A DNA stretch of 64,000 bases from assembly GCA_039964455.1 (NCBI GenBank), contig JBDVXK010000019.1:72675-136674 (forward strand), in the 5' to 3' direction. This DNA comes from CALJFL01 sp039964455 (GTDB lineage: Bacteria > Pseudomonadota > Gammaproteobacteria > Pseudomonadales > Halieaceae). The notes under the pieces are model-generated. The model was not told the origin of the DNA. It did not search any database and saw only the letters and a program-made list of their open reading frames with translations. Positions within the stretch are counted from its first letter, which is position 1; every line of letters starts with the position of its first letter. This document shows, in pieces, positions 1 to 8,675 of the stretch. Made by a program: the position numbers and the translations under genes.

Positions 1-544
1 ACATCAGGAAGATCATCATCAGGCCTATTACCATGCTGAAATCGCGCATGAAGCACACCAGGCAGGCACCCACCAGTGAACAGGCCACAATCATCAGGTA
101 ATTCACCCCCACGATAGGCACCAGTGCAAGCCAGGTTGCCGACGGTCTGTAGCCATACATCAACAGCACAGCAAAAAGCAGGAGAAATACGGTTACCTGC
201 TTATACAAGCCCTCCTGTATCACTGCCAATGGGAACAAGGTTTTCGGTACATTGATTTTGCCCACCAGCCCCCTATTGGCCAAAATGCTGTTGGAGGCCT
301 GGTTCACGGACTTGGAGAACCAGATAAAAGCCAACTTGCCGCACATTAGGAAGGCCAGGAAATCGAGCCGGCGAGAATCAAGGATCACATTAAAGACAAC
401 GTAGAACACCGCTACATAAAGAAGTGGCTCCAGAACCCACCAGATATAGCCAAAGAAATAGCGGGAGGCATCGGCCCGCAGGTTCATGCGGGCCATGGTA
501 TCCATCAGGCTGGCGTATTGCAGTGGTGGCATGGCGCGGGCCAT
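1..544 (-). CDS. Polysaccharide ABC transporter permease (Wzm-like), 3' end beyond window
   Basis: Reading the reverse strand gives an open frame from an ATG at 544 to the window edge, about 181 residues, so the C-terminus is missing. It begins with a short amphipathic stretch, then several hydrophobic segments (from about residue 38 onward), with a conserved-looking cytoplasmic loop containing NRGLVGKINVPK. That layout matches ABC-2 type permeases of the Wzm/KpsM/TagG type, which pair with an ATPase to move O-antigen, capsule or teichoic acid chains across the inner membrane. A purine-rich AAAAGGAA lies against the first ATG, so the ATG at 532 is a possible alternative start. It is divergent from rsmA. 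The nearby gmd, fcl, galE and UDP-sugar dehydrogenase genes fit a surface polysaccharide locus extending left of the window. The family call is by recognition only. Confidence 0.75.
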   Translation of the reverse strand, partial: MARAMPPLQYASLMDTMARMNLRADASRYFFGYIWWVLEPLLYVAVFYVVFNVILDSRRLDFLAFLMCGKLAFIWFSKSVNQASNSILANRGLVGKINVPKTLFPLAVIQEGLYKQVTVFLLLFAVLLMYGYRPSATWLALVPIVGVNYLMIVACSLVGACLVCFMRDFSMVIGLMMIFLM

Positions 545-642
545 TTCCTTTTTATGGTTCGAGAAAGCGCAGTTTACCAGCTAAGGCCGCCGCGCGGCAT
601 GTTCATCCAGTAAATTCAATCGCTTACAGGTAAACTAGCCCG

Positions 643-1440
643 ATGAGTAAACCCTCAACACACCGCGCCCGCAAACGTTTCGGGCAGAACTTCCTGCAAG
701 ACGACGCCATTATCGATGGTATTGCCGCAGCAATTGCCCCGCGGCCCGATGACCATCTGGTGGAAATTGGCCCCGGGCAGGGAGCACTCACCGAAGGGCT
801 AGTGGAAAGTTGCGGCCAGCTTGATGTGATAGAGCTGGACCGTGATTTAGTTCCAGGCTTGCTGGCGGCCTTCAGTGTCCATCCCCACTTCAAACTGCAC
901 CAGGCTGATGCGCTTACCTTTGATTTTGGCTCACTGGTTAATGGGCCGGAGCAACTTAGGGTGGTGGGCAACCTGCCCTACAACATCTCTACCCCGCTGA
1001 TATTCAAGCTGCTGGAAAATGCCACCATCATCAAAGACATGCATTTCATGTTGCAGCTTGAGGTGGTTCAACGCCTGGCGGCAGAGCCAGGCAACAAGCA
1101 CTGGGGGCGGCTGGGGATAATGAGCCAGTTTCACTGCCGGGTAGAGCACCTGTTTGATGTGCCGCCGGAGGCGTTTAACCCGCCGCCCAAGGTGCAGTCG
1201 GCTATTGTTCGTTTGGTGCCTCATACTCAGACACTCTGGCCTGAATGTGATGTAGCTGCGTTGCGCCGAGTTGTGCAGGCCGCTTTCGCACAGCGAAGGA
1301 AGACACTACGCAATAATCTAAAAGGCGTAATCGACGATACTGACCTGCAAGCCCTGGGGATAGACCCGGGTGCCAGGGCTGAAACTCTGGCGCTGGATCA
1401 GTTTGTGCAGCTAGCTGAGCTACTCGGAAACACAGCTTGA
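643..1440 (+). CDS. rsmA: 16S rRNA (adenine1518-N6/adenine1519-N6) dimethyltransferase RsmA
   Basis: This 265-residue protein is the usual length for RsmA/KsgA, which dimethylates two adjacent adenines in the 3' hairpin of 16S rRNA late in 30S assembly. The SAM-binding motif EIGPGQGALT is at residues 41-50 and the catalytic NLPYNIS motif at about 110-116. In most gammaproteobacteria the order is pdxA-rsmA-apaG-apaH. Here an export permease runs divergently upstream, and gmd and fcl separate rsmA from apaG. The start ATG at 643 matches the conserved N-terminus, in which HRARKRFGQNFL follows within 20 residues. Confidence 0.97.
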   Translation: MSKPSTHRARKRFGQNFLQDDAIIDGIAAAIAPRPDDHLVEIGPGQGALTEGLVESCGQLDVIELDRDLVPGLLAAFSVHPHFKLHQADALTFDFGSLVNGPEQLRVVGNLPYNISTPLIFKLLENATIIKDMHFMLQLEVVQRLAAEPGNKHWGRLGIMSQFHCRVEHLFDVPPEAFNPPPKVQSAIVRLVPHTQTLWPECDVAALRRVVQAAFAQRRKTLRNNLKGVIDDTDLQALGIDPGARAETLALDQFVQLAELLGNTA

Positions 1441-1508
1441 GCATGACCTTAACAACACTTCACGGTAAACTTGCGCTCTCTCTTTGATCTCACGGTAAAA
1501 TCTATAAG

Positions 1509-2642
1509 ATGCCTAAATCTAAAGTAGCGCTGATCACGGGTGTCACCGGCCAGGATGGCTCCTATTTGGCCGAATTTCTGCTAGCCAAGGGCTACCAGGT
1601 TCACGGTATCAAGCGCCGCGCCTCGTCGTTCAATACCGAGCGCATCGACCATATTTATCAGGACCCTCATAGTGAGAACCGAGACTTCTTCCTGCATTAC
1701 GGCGACCTGACTGACACCTCCAACATCACCCGAATTATCCAACAGGTGCAGCCTGATGAAATTTATAATTTGGGGGCACAGAGCCATGTAGCGGTGTCGT
1801 TCGAAGAGCCCGAGTACACCGCTGACGTTGATGGGGTAGGCACCCTGCGGATACTGGAGGCAGTGCGCCTGCTGGGCATGGAGCAAAAGACTCGCATCTA
1901 CCAGGCCTCCACTTCCGAGCTGTACGGCCTGGTACAGGAAACGCCGCAAACCGAGAAAACGCCCTTCTACCCGCGCTCCCCCTATGGCGTGGCCAAGCTT
2001 TACGCCTTTTGGATCACGGTGAACTACCGGGAAGCCTACGGCATGTATTGCTGCAACGGCATTCTGTTTAATCACGAGTCACCCCGCCGCGGAGAGACAT
2101 TTGTAACCCGAAAAATCACCCGGGGCTTAAGTAATATCAGTCAGGGCCTTGAGCAACGTCTGTACATGGGCAACATGGACTCCCTGCGCGATTGGGGCCA
2201 CGCCAAAGACTACGTGGAGATGCAGTGGCTGATGCTGCAGCAAGACACCGCCGAGGATTTTGTTATAGCCACCGGTAAGCAAGCGTCGGTACGTGATTTT
2301 GTGAGCATGGCAGCGAATGAGTTAGGTATTACCCTGGCGTTTGAGGGGCAGGGGCTGGACGAGGTAGGCCGAGTCGCCTCAGTAGATGCGGCAGTAGCTG
2401 ATGAGCGAATTACGGTGAAGCCAGGGGACATCATGGTAGCGGTAGACAGCAAGTATTACCGCCCCGCCGAGGTAGAAACCCTGCTGGGCGACCCAACCAA
2501 TGCGAAGGAAAAGCTGGGATGGGTGCCAGGCACTACCCTGGAAGAAATGATTACTGAGATGGTCGCGAACGACCTATCTGAGGCGAAAAAGCATCGCCTG
2601 CTACTGGACAGTGGTTACGACGTAACCACACCGGGCGAGTAG
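1509..2642 (+). CDS. gmd: GDP-mannose 4,6-dehydratase
   Basis: This protein converts GDP-mannose to GDP-4-keto-6-deoxymannose, the first step to GDP-L-fucose and GDP-rhamnose-type sugars. It is 377 residues, typical of Gmd. The extended-SDR Rossmann motif GVTGQDG is at residues 11-17, the STSE active-site segment at about 134-137 and the YxxxK pair at Tyr159/Lys163. The C-terminal RPAEVETLLGDPTNAKEKLGW block is characteristic of Gmd. It lies 9 bp upstream of fcl on the same strand, so the two are almost certainly co-transcribed. It sits between rsmA and apaG, an unusual place for a sugar-nucleotide gene. Confidence 0.97.
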   Translation: MPKSKVALITGVTGQDGSYLAEFLLAKGYQVHGIKRRASSFNTERIDHIYQDPHSENRDFFLHYGDLTDTSNITRIIQQVQPDEIYNLGAQSHVAVSFEEPEYTADVDGVGTLRILEAVRLLGMEQKTRIYQASTSELYGLVQETPQTEKTPFYPRSPYGVAKLYAFWITVNYREAYGMYCCNGILFNHESPRRGETFVTRKITRGLSNISQGLEQRLYMGNMDSLRDWGHAKDYVEMQWLMLQQDTAEDFVIATGKQASVRDFVSMAANELGITLAFEGQGLDEVGRVASVDAAVADERITVKPGDIMVAVDSKYYRPAEVETLLGDPTNAKEKLGWVPGTTLEEMITEMVANDLSEAKKHRLLLDSGYDVTTPGE

Positions 2643-2651
2643 CAAGCACCC

Positions 2652-3638
2652 ATGGCTAAACGCATTTATATAGCCGGGCACAATGGCATGGTGGGATCGG
2701 CACTTTGCCGGCTGCTTTCCAAAGATCAAGAAGTGGTCCTGATAACCCGCTCTAGTCAAGAACTGGACCTATGTGAACAAGACCAGGTGCGATCATTTTT
2801 CGCTGAGCAGAACATAGATGAGGTTTACTTGGCTGCGGCCCGGGTTGGCGGGATTCACGCCAACAACACTTATCCCGCCGACTTCATTTATCAAAATCTG
2901 GCGATCGAAACCAATGTGATTCACGAGGCCTGGCGTGCCGGTGTGACCAAGCTGTTGTTTCTGGGCAGCTCCTGCATCTACCCCCGCGAGGCTGAGCAGC
3001 CAATGGCGGAAGCAGCCTTACTCACCGGCACTCTGGAGCCCACGAACGAGCCCTATGCCCTGGCCAAAATCGCCGGCATAAAGCTGTGTGAAAGCTATAA
3101 CAGGCAGCATGGCACCGATTATCGCAGTGTGATGCCTACTAACCTGTACGGCCCGGGTGATAACTACCACCCTGAGAACAGCCATGTTATCCCTGCCCTC
3201 TTGCGGCGCTTTCACGAAGCCAAAGAGAGTAATGCGGAGAGTGTGACAATCTGGGGGTCAGGCAAGCCTATGCGAGAATTTTTACATGTGGACGACATGG
3301 CTGCGGCCTCGGTGCATGTGATGGATTTACCGCTTTCAGACTACGGCGCCGTGACCGAGCCACAGCTTTCTCATATCAATGTGGGTTCTGGCGTGGATTG
3401 TACTATCGCCGAGCTGGCTGCCACCGTTGCCGAGGTAACAGGCTTCAAGGGACGGATAGAATATGATGCCAGTAAACCCGACGGTGCCCCCCGCAAGTTA
3501 ATGGATAGTGGACGGCTAAACGCTATGGGCTGGCAACCAGCCTTCGATTTGCGGGACGGCTTGAGCGATGCCTATAAATGGTATCTTGCGCACCTCAATG
3601 AAGCCAGAGGCCTCAACTCAGTCAATTCAATGGGATGA
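2652..3638 (+). CDS. fcl: GDP-L-fucose synthase
   Basis: This bifunctional 3,5-epimerase/4-reductase turns the Gmd product into GDP-L-fucose using NADPH. The protein has 328 residues. The NAD(P) motif GHNGMVGS is at residues 9-16, the GSSCIYP active-site segment at about 105-111 and YxxxK at Tyr135/Lys139. The first residues (AKRIYIAGHNGMVGSA) match the family N-terminus. It follows gmd by 9 bp and precedes apaG by 12 bp, so gmd-fcl-apaG probably form one transcription unit. The last ~15 residues are not obviously conserved. GDP-L-fucose made here would feed a surface glycan, consistent with the export permease at the left edge. Confidence 0.96.
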   Translation: MAKRIYIAGHNGMVGSALCRLLSKDQEVVLITRSSQELDLCEQDQVRSFFAEQNIDEVYLAAARVGGIHANNTYPADFIYQNLAIETNVIHEAWRAGVTKLLFLGSSCIYPREAEQPMAEAALLTGTLEPTNEPYALAKIAGIKLCESYNRQHGTDYRSVMPTNLYGPGDNYHPENSHVIPALLRRFHEAKESNAESVTIWGSGKPMREFLHVDDMAAASVHVMDLPLSDYGAVTEPQLSHINVGSGVDCTIAELAATVAEVTGFKGRIEYDASKPDGAPRKLMDSGRLNAMGWQPAFDLRDGLSDAYKWYLAHLNEARGLNSVNSMG

Positions 3639-3650
3639 CCAACAGCCTTC

Positions 3651-4064
3651 ATGAGTAATACAGAATTCAATCCCGCCCTCATTGGCGTACAGGTGGTAAC
3701 CACCTACCTGCCCAACCACTCCCGCCCTGAGGACGATCAATACACCTTCGCCTACACGATCACAGTCAGTAATGCTGGCGATGTGCCCGTGCAGCTATTA
3801 TCACGCCACTGGGTCATCACCGACGCCAACGACGACGTGCAGGAGGTGCGCGGCGAAGGTGTGGTGGGCGAGCAACCCGTGATAGAACCCGGCGGCGCCT
3901 TCCGCTATACAAGCGGCTCCAACCTCACCACCCCTGTGGGGTGCATGGAGGGCAGCTACACCATGATTGTGGTGGAAGAAGATGAAGTAGACCTCACCGA
4001 GCAACCCGCTTTTGAGGTGCCAATTCCGGCGTTCACGCTGCATACGCCTACGGCGTTGAATTGA
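3651..4064 (+). CDS. apaG: ApaG domain protein
   Basis: ApaG is a small single-domain beta-sandwich protein (fibronectin-III-like) of unsettled biochemical role. It is historically linked to Co2+/Mg2+ resistance and is usually encoded between rsmA and apaH. The 137-residue product has the family signatures SRHWVITDAN in the middle and GGAFRYTSGSNLTTPVGCM toward the C-terminus. It overlaps nothing and follows fcl by 12 bp. In this genome apaG is separated from rsmA by gmd-fcl and from apaH by a coiled-coil gene, so the classic cluster survives only in order, not in adjacency. Confidence 0.93.
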   Translation: MSNTEFNPALIGVQVVTTYLPNHSRPEDDQYTFAYTITVSNAGDVPVQLLSRHWVITDANDDVQEVRGEGVVGEQPVIEPGGAFRYTSGSNLTTPVGCMEGSYTMIVVEEDEVDLTEQPAFEVPIPAFTLHTPTALN

Positions 4065-4239
4065 CTGGGCTGTAGCAGGCCCCACCAGAAAACAGCGCTA
4101 CGCCCAAACCGGATTTGCCCCGTCTCGGCTAGTCAGTTTCTCAGAAATCTGGCTGCTTCTGGCCACTTTTGATGTTCTCCCAGCACCAGGCACTCGCTAT
4201 TCTGGTATTCAGTAAAATGCCGCAGCAAAGGCCACTCTC

Positions 4240-4719
4240 ATGTCCGATTTCGCATTTGATGTGCTAGGCTACACGCAGAATATGGAGTCTGCCGGGCTTA
4301 CTCGCCAACAGGCCGAAGCCATAGCAGCGGGTATGACCAAAATGATCGCTCAACAATTCGATTCATTGTTAACCACTGAGCAATTTGAAGCCGCGATGGA
4401 GCGCATCGACAATAGGTTCGTTGCTGTTGAGAGTAAACAGGATGCTGTCGACGAACGCTTGGATGCTGTCGACAAACGCCTGGATGGTGTCGACAAACGC
4501 TTGAATGGCGTCGATCAACGCTTGAATGGCGTGGAGAAGACCCTTGATAAGATCGATATGCGCCTATCCCATTCCGATAGCAAGTTTGTGGATATTGATG
4601 GCAAGCTGAGAGAACTCGGTAACTTGAAATCTAAAGTAGACCTGCACACGTGGATGCTGGCACTGATAATTATTGTTCTTTTTGTACCCCAGCTGCAGCA
4701 ATGGTTTGCAGTGGGTTAG
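4240..4719 (+). CDS. Coiled-coil protein with C-terminal membrane anchor (DUF1640-like)
   Basis: This 159-residue protein starts with a short conserved head (FDVLGYTQNMESAGLTRQQA) followed by TEQFEAAM. It then has an imperfect 7-residue repeat of the form V(D/E)xRL(D/N)(G/A) at about residues 66-115, predicted to be a long coiled coil. A hydrophobic helix (LALIIIVLFVPQ) at about 138-152 should anchor it in a membrane. The head resembles the DUF1640/CCDC90 family, whose bacterial function is not established. A paralogue with a different repeat lies at 6739-7227 on the other side of apaH and galE. The repeats at DNA level suggest slippage-driven length variation. Function unknown. Confidence 0.7.
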   Translation: MSDFAFDVLGYTQNMESAGLTRQQAEAIAAGMTKMIAQQFDSLLTTEQFEAAMERIDNRFVAVESKQDAVDERLDAVDKRLDGVDKRLNGVDQRLNGVEKTLDKIDMRLSHSDSKFVDIDGKLRELGNLKSKVDLHTWMLALIIIVLFVPQLQQWFAVG

Positions 4720-4830
4720 TTAGTAGACTGTCTGTGGCCGTAAAACCCATCGCTGGCGATAAGGCTCTTGAGCTTGCATCCATAACGACGCTCGGCCGTC
4801 TCACTAGTTACCACGGCATCTACTAGCGCA

Positions 4831-5652
4831 ATGAGCACCTACGTCGTTGGCGACATCCAGGGCTGCCTGCAGCCGCTCAAATGCCTGCTCAAGGCCGTAT
4901 CCTTCAATCCGGACAAAGACGTACTCTGGTCGGTGGGGGATGTGGTGAACCGCGGCCCAAAGTGCCTTAAAACGCTGCGTTTTCTTTACAAAATGCGCGA
5001 CAACCTGGTGATGGTGCTGGGCAATCACGACCTTCACTTGCTGGCTGTAGCAGCCGGTGTAAGGGCTCCCAGCAGCTCCGACACGCTGGATAAAATTCTC
5101 GCCGCCAAGGATCGCGACAAGCTACTGCACTGGCTGTTGCACCGCCCCCTGATTCACCACGAACACGGTTACACTATGGTGCATGCGGGCATACCACCAC
5201 AGTGGACGATTGACGATGCACTGGCTCGTGCCTGGGAAGTAGAAGATGTGCTGCAAAGCCCCCGCTGTAACGATTTCTTCAAGGCCATGTATGGCAATCA
5301 GCCGGATGTGTGGTCAGACGACCTAGAGGGCATGGAACGACTGCGCGTAATCACCAACTACCTCACGCGCCTGCGTTACTGCAGCAAAAAAGGTGTGCTG
5401 GACCTGGAGAGCAAAGGGCCCAGCCCCAACGCCGGCAAGCCTGTATCGGCCTGGTTCAGTCACCCGGATCGCAAAACGCAGGACGACAAAATCCTGTTTG
5501 GCCACTGGGCATCGATTGAGGGGCATACCGACAGCCCGAATGCTATCGCACTGGATACGGGCTGTGTGTGGGGTGGTTCATTGTCTTTCTACTGCTTGGA
5601 AACTGGCGAGTGGACGCGGTGCAGATGTGAGGGCGGACGCTGTGCTGATTGA
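4831..5652 (+). CDS. apaH: Symmetrical bis(5'-nucleosyl)-tetraphosphatase ApaH
   Basis: ApaH hydrolyses diadenosine tetraphosphate to two ADP in the cytoplasm and can also decap Np4A-capped RNAs. The 273-residue product carries the PPP-family metallophosphatase motifs GDIQGC (7-12), GDVVNRG (36-42), GNHD (64-67) and HAG (118-120), all present and correctly ordered. Length is normal. A coiled-coil membrane protein gene separates it from apaG. The stop codon is 24 bp from the convergent galE stop codon. Confidence 0.96.
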   Translation: MSTYVVGDIQGCLQPLKCLLKAVSFNPDKDVLWSVGDVVNRGPKCLKTLRFLYKMRDNLVMVLGNHDLHLLAVAAGVRAPSSSDTLDKILAAKDRDKLLHWLLHRPLIHHEHGYTMVHAGIPPQWTIDDALARAWEVEDVLQSPRCNDFFKAMYGNQPDVWSDDLEGMERLRVITNYLTRLRYCSKKGVLDLESKGPSPNAGKPVSAWFSHPDRKTQDDKILFGHWASIEGHTDSPNAIALDTGCVWGGSLSFYCLETGEWTRCRCEGGRCAD

Positions 5653-5676
5653 GCCTTGGAGTTCGTCTAACCTGAA

Positions 5677-6696
5677 CTACGAGTCATAGCCCCACGGGTT
5701 ATTCGACTGCCAACGCCAGGTATCGATACACATTTCATCTACGCCCCTTTCAGCCGACCAGCCCAACAGTTCATTCGCCATGGTGGGGTCACCCCAATAC
5801 TGTGCGACATCCCCTGTTCGGCGACCGACTACCTCATAGGGAATAGGCTTGCCACAGGCCCGCTCAAAGGCCTCTACCATCTCCAAAACACTAACCCCCT
5901 TGCCACGGCCCAGATTAACGTTGAGCAAAACGCCGTCTTGGCCACTGAGATAATCAAGGGCAGCAACATGCCCGTCAACCAGATCCATCACATGGATATA
6001 GTCACGCACTCCAGTCCCATCCACCGTGGGGTAGTCTCCGCCAAAAACACTGAGCTTTTCTCGCTGTCCTACCGCCACCTGGCTAACAAATGGCATGAGA
6101 TTATTGGGAGTACCCCCTGGGGCCTCTCCGATTAAGCCGCTGCCATGCGCACCAACCGGATTAAAGTAGCGCAGGCAAGCTAGATTCCAACCCCCGCCGG
6201 AAGCATGCAAATCCGCCATGATGTCTTCAACCATCAGCTTGGTCTGGCCGTAAGGGTTCGCCGCGTTGCGGGGGAAATCCTCCCTAATCGGGTTGGACGC
6301 TGGGTCGCCATACACAGTAGCCGAAGATGAAAACACCAGGTTATGCACACCCGCCCGCTCCATTGCCTGCAACAGCGAGATCGAGCCGGACACATTGTTG
6401 TGATAGTAAGCCAGCGGTTGTTCAACCGACTCGCCCACGGCCTTGAGCCCGGCAAAATGCATCACTGCTTCGGGTGTATGAGTAGCAAAGGTCTGATCGA
6501 GAAGCGGACTGTCGAGCACATCGCCCTCGATGAATATCGGCCGGACACCTGTGATCTGCTCGATGCGACTGACCACCTCAACACTACTGTTAGTCAGGTT
6601 ATCGAGAATAACGGGCTGGTGGCCAGCCTCAATCAGCGCCACACAAGCATGCGAGCCGATATAGCCAGTACCACCTGTGACAAGAATTGTGCTCAA
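5677..6696 (-). CDS. galE: UDP-glucose 4-epimerase
   Basis: GalE interconverts UDP-glucose and UDP-galactose, and in some relatives their N-acetyl forms, with tightly bound NAD. The 339-residue protein has TGGTGYIGSH at residues 7-16, the SSSATVYG active-site segment at about 123-130 and YxxxK at Tyr149/Lys153. Its length is typical. It is convergent with apaH and has the same orientation as the coiled-coil gene upstream of it (6739-7227), 42 bp away. With gmd, fcl and the UDP-sugar dehydrogenase it supplies sugar nucleotides for surface polysaccharide. Confidence 0.95.
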   Translation of the reverse strand: MSTILVTGGTGYIGSHACVALIEAGHQPVILDNLTNSSVEVVSRIEQITGVRPIFIEGDVLDSPLLDQTFATHTPEAVMHFAGLKAVGESVEQPLAYYHNNVSGSISLLQAMERAGVHNLVFSSSATVYGDPASNPIREDFPRNAANPYGQTKLMVEDIMADLHASGGGWNLACLRYFNPVGAHGSGLIGEAPGGTPNNLMPFVSQVAVGQREKLSVFGGDYPTVDGTGVRDYIHVMDLVDGHVAALDYLSGQDGVLLNVNLGRGKGVSVLEMVEAFERACGKPIPYEVVGRRTGDVAQYWGDPTMANELLGWSAERGVDEMCIDTWRWQSNNPWGYDS

Positions 6697-6738
6697 TCTG
6701 GAGAACTCGAAGCCTAAAGCGCCAGTATAAGCCGCGCT

Positions 6739-7227
6739 CTAGTAGCCGAGCAATGCGCTCACTGCCGGCACTACAGTACTGGCCGCGACCAAGGCCAAAA
6801 TCCAGCCGTGCAGGTGCAGCTGCTTATGAACAGCGCCTAACTCTCGCTCGAGGCGCACATCCAATGCCGCGAAACGCTTTTCGAAGCGAGCATTCTGTTC
6901 AGCGAAGCGTTGTTCGATTCGAGCATCCTGTTCAGCGAAACGTTGCTCGATTCGAGCATCCTGTTGAGCGAAACGTTGCTCGATATACGCATCTTGTTCA
7001 GCAAATCGTTGTTCCAAAAATGCATTCTGGCTGGTGAATCTGGCATCAATACGAGCATCCTGCCCACCAAGCCTGGCATCCAGGTAATCCCGGGTGACCA
7101 GCGCCTCAACATTGAATACAAATGCTTCTGCCATTGCCTCCGCCTGCACTTCGGCTTGCTGCTTGGGAACGCCGGCCTCCATGAGGCGGCGACTGTACTT
7201 GAGTGTATCAAAAGCGATGGCAGACAC
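6739..7227 (-). CDS. Coiled-coil protein with hendecad repeats and C-terminal membrane helix (DUF1640-like)
   Basis: The likely start is the GTG at 7227: an AGGAG sits 7 nt upstream, and the protein then begins with a head (AIAFDTLKYSRRLMEAGVPK) very like that of the protein at 4240-4719. The frame is open farther upstream to 7302, but that extension looks non-coding. The 162-residue product contains about six 11-residue repeats of the type RFAEQDARIEQ, a hendecad pattern expected to form a right-handed coiled coil. It ends in a hydrophobic segment (ILALVAASTVVPAVSALLGY). The paralogue has 7-residue repeats instead, so the two share ends but differ in the rod. Function unknown. Confidence 0.65.
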   Translation of the reverse strand: MSAIAFDTLKYSRRLMEAGVPKQQAEVQAEAMAEAFVFNVEALVTRDYLDARLGGQDARIDARFTSQNAFLEQRFAEQDAYIEQRFAQQDARIEQRFAEQDARIEQRFAEQNARFEKRFAALDVRLERELGAVHKQLHLHGWILALVAASTVVPAVSALLGY

Positions 7228-7421
7228 GGTAGGGCTCCTGTAGACGACTAGTTTCGCGCAGAGCCTGCAGGCAAGCCACATCATATGTGACCAGTGCTTC
7301 ACCTTATGTCGCCACTGCCATGATCAACGCACGCTAACTATACGAGTCAGCAAGCCACCGATGCCTCAGCAGCGCGCACGAACCCCATGACGCACCGCAC
7401 CACCAGCGGTACACTGCCCCC

Positions 7422-8651
7422 ATGAAAACCTACCTCGTTGGCGGCGCTGTCCGTGATGCACTTCTTAACTACCCGGTCGTAGAGCACGACTGGGTGGTGG
7501 TGGGTGCACGCCCGGAGGACTTGCTCAACCAAGGTTACACCCAAGTCGGCAAGGACTTCCCGGTATTCCTGCACCCTGACACCAAAGACGAATACGCCCT
7601 TGCTCGCACCGAGCGCAAGCAAGGCCATGGCTACACCGGCTTCGCGCTGCACTACGACCCCGATGTAACCCTGGAAGAAGATCTGGCCCGACGCGATCTC
7701 ACCATCAACGCCATGGCCCGCGAAGACGACGGCAATATCGTCGACCCTTACGGCGGCCAGCGTGATCTTGAAGCACGAGTATTGCGCCATGTCTCCGAGG
7801 CATTTGTAGAAGACCCGCTGCGGGTGATGCGCACAGCCCGTTTCGCCGCCCGCTTTGCTCATCTCGGTTTTACAGTTGCACCCAAAACAATGGCCCTGAT
7901 GGCCGACATTGTCAGCCAGGGCGAGCTCGCCCACCTGCCTGCCGAGCGCTTGTGGGTTGAGATGGAAAAGTCACTGGGCGAACGCAACCCCGAGGTTTTC
8001 GTGACTGTGCTGCGCGAGTGCGGCGCCCTTGCTGCCCTACTCCCAGAGTTGAATGCGCTGTTCGGGGTGCCGCAAACCGCAGAGCATCACCCCGAAATAG
8101 ATACTGGCGTGCACACGCTTATGAGTCTCGAACAAGCTGTGCTGCTCTCTCCCGATACCGATGTTCGCTTTGCTGTGCTGATCCACGACCTGGGCAAGGG
8201 AACAACACCCGAGTCGGAGTGGCCGCGCCATATCGCGCATGAGCACCGTGGTCTTAAGCTGGTCAAAGATGTCTGCCAGCGTTTGAAGGTGCCCAACCAG
8301 CATCGCGATCTAGCGCTGAAGGTTTGCGAGTACCACACCCACTGCCATCGGGCGCTGGAGTTGCGCGGCAAGACCGCACTCAAGCTACTCAATAAAACCG
8401 ACGCCCTGCGCCGGCCAGACCGCTTCGAGGCTTTTTTATTGGCCTGCGAAGCCGACGCCCGCGGACGCCTTGGATTGGAAGAGCGCCCCTATCCTCAGGC
8501 CGATTACCTGCGCCAGGCGCTGGCAACCGTGCTGACCGTCTCGGCGGCAGATTTCGCGGAGCAAGGGGTGGAAGGAAAGGCTTTGGGCGAGGCAATTGCC
8601 GCCGAACGTATCAGCATGCTGGAATCATTACGGCCCGGGAAAAGCGACTAA
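7422..8651 (+). CDS. cca: Multifunctional CCA tRNA nucleotidyltransferase
   Basis: This enzyme adds or repairs the 3'-terminal CCA of tRNAs without a nucleic-acid template. The 409-residue protein begins with the class II nucleotidyltransferase signature MKTYLVGGAVRDALL, followed by a neck with ARRDLTINAMA. The C-terminal half carries an HD-type phosphohydrolase motif (LIHDLGKG), as in the longer gammaproteobacterial form with phosphatase and 2',3'-cyclic phosphodiesterase activities. It stands alone between two minus-strand genes. Confidence 0.95.
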   Translation: MKTYLVGGAVRDALLNYPVVEHDWVVVGARPEDLLNQGYTQVGKDFPVFLHPDTKDEYALARTERKQGHGYTGFALHYDPDVTLEEDLARRDLTINAMAREDDGNIVDPYGGQRDLEARVLRHVSEAFVEDPLRVMRTARFAARFAHLGFTVAPKTMALMADIVSQGELAHLPAERLWVEMEKSLGERNPEVFVTVLRECGALAALLPELNALFGVPQTAEHHPEIDTGVHTLMSLEQAVLLSPDTDVRFAVLIHDLGKGTTPESEWPRHIAHEHRGLKLVKDVCQRLKVPNQHRDLALKVCEYHTHCHRALELRGKTALKLLNKTDALRRPDRFEAFLLACEADARGRLGLEERPYPQADYLRQALATVLTVSAADFAEQGVEGKALGEAIAAERISMLESLRPGKSD

Positions 8652-8675
8652 AACGAACAGACTTATTCCTGCGGA

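Noticed and set aside
6910..7251. A 113-codon plus-strand frame opposite the hendecad-repeat protein
   Set aside because: The repeats produce open frames on both strands. Only the minus-strand frame has a start with AGGAG, a paralogue and a membrane helix.
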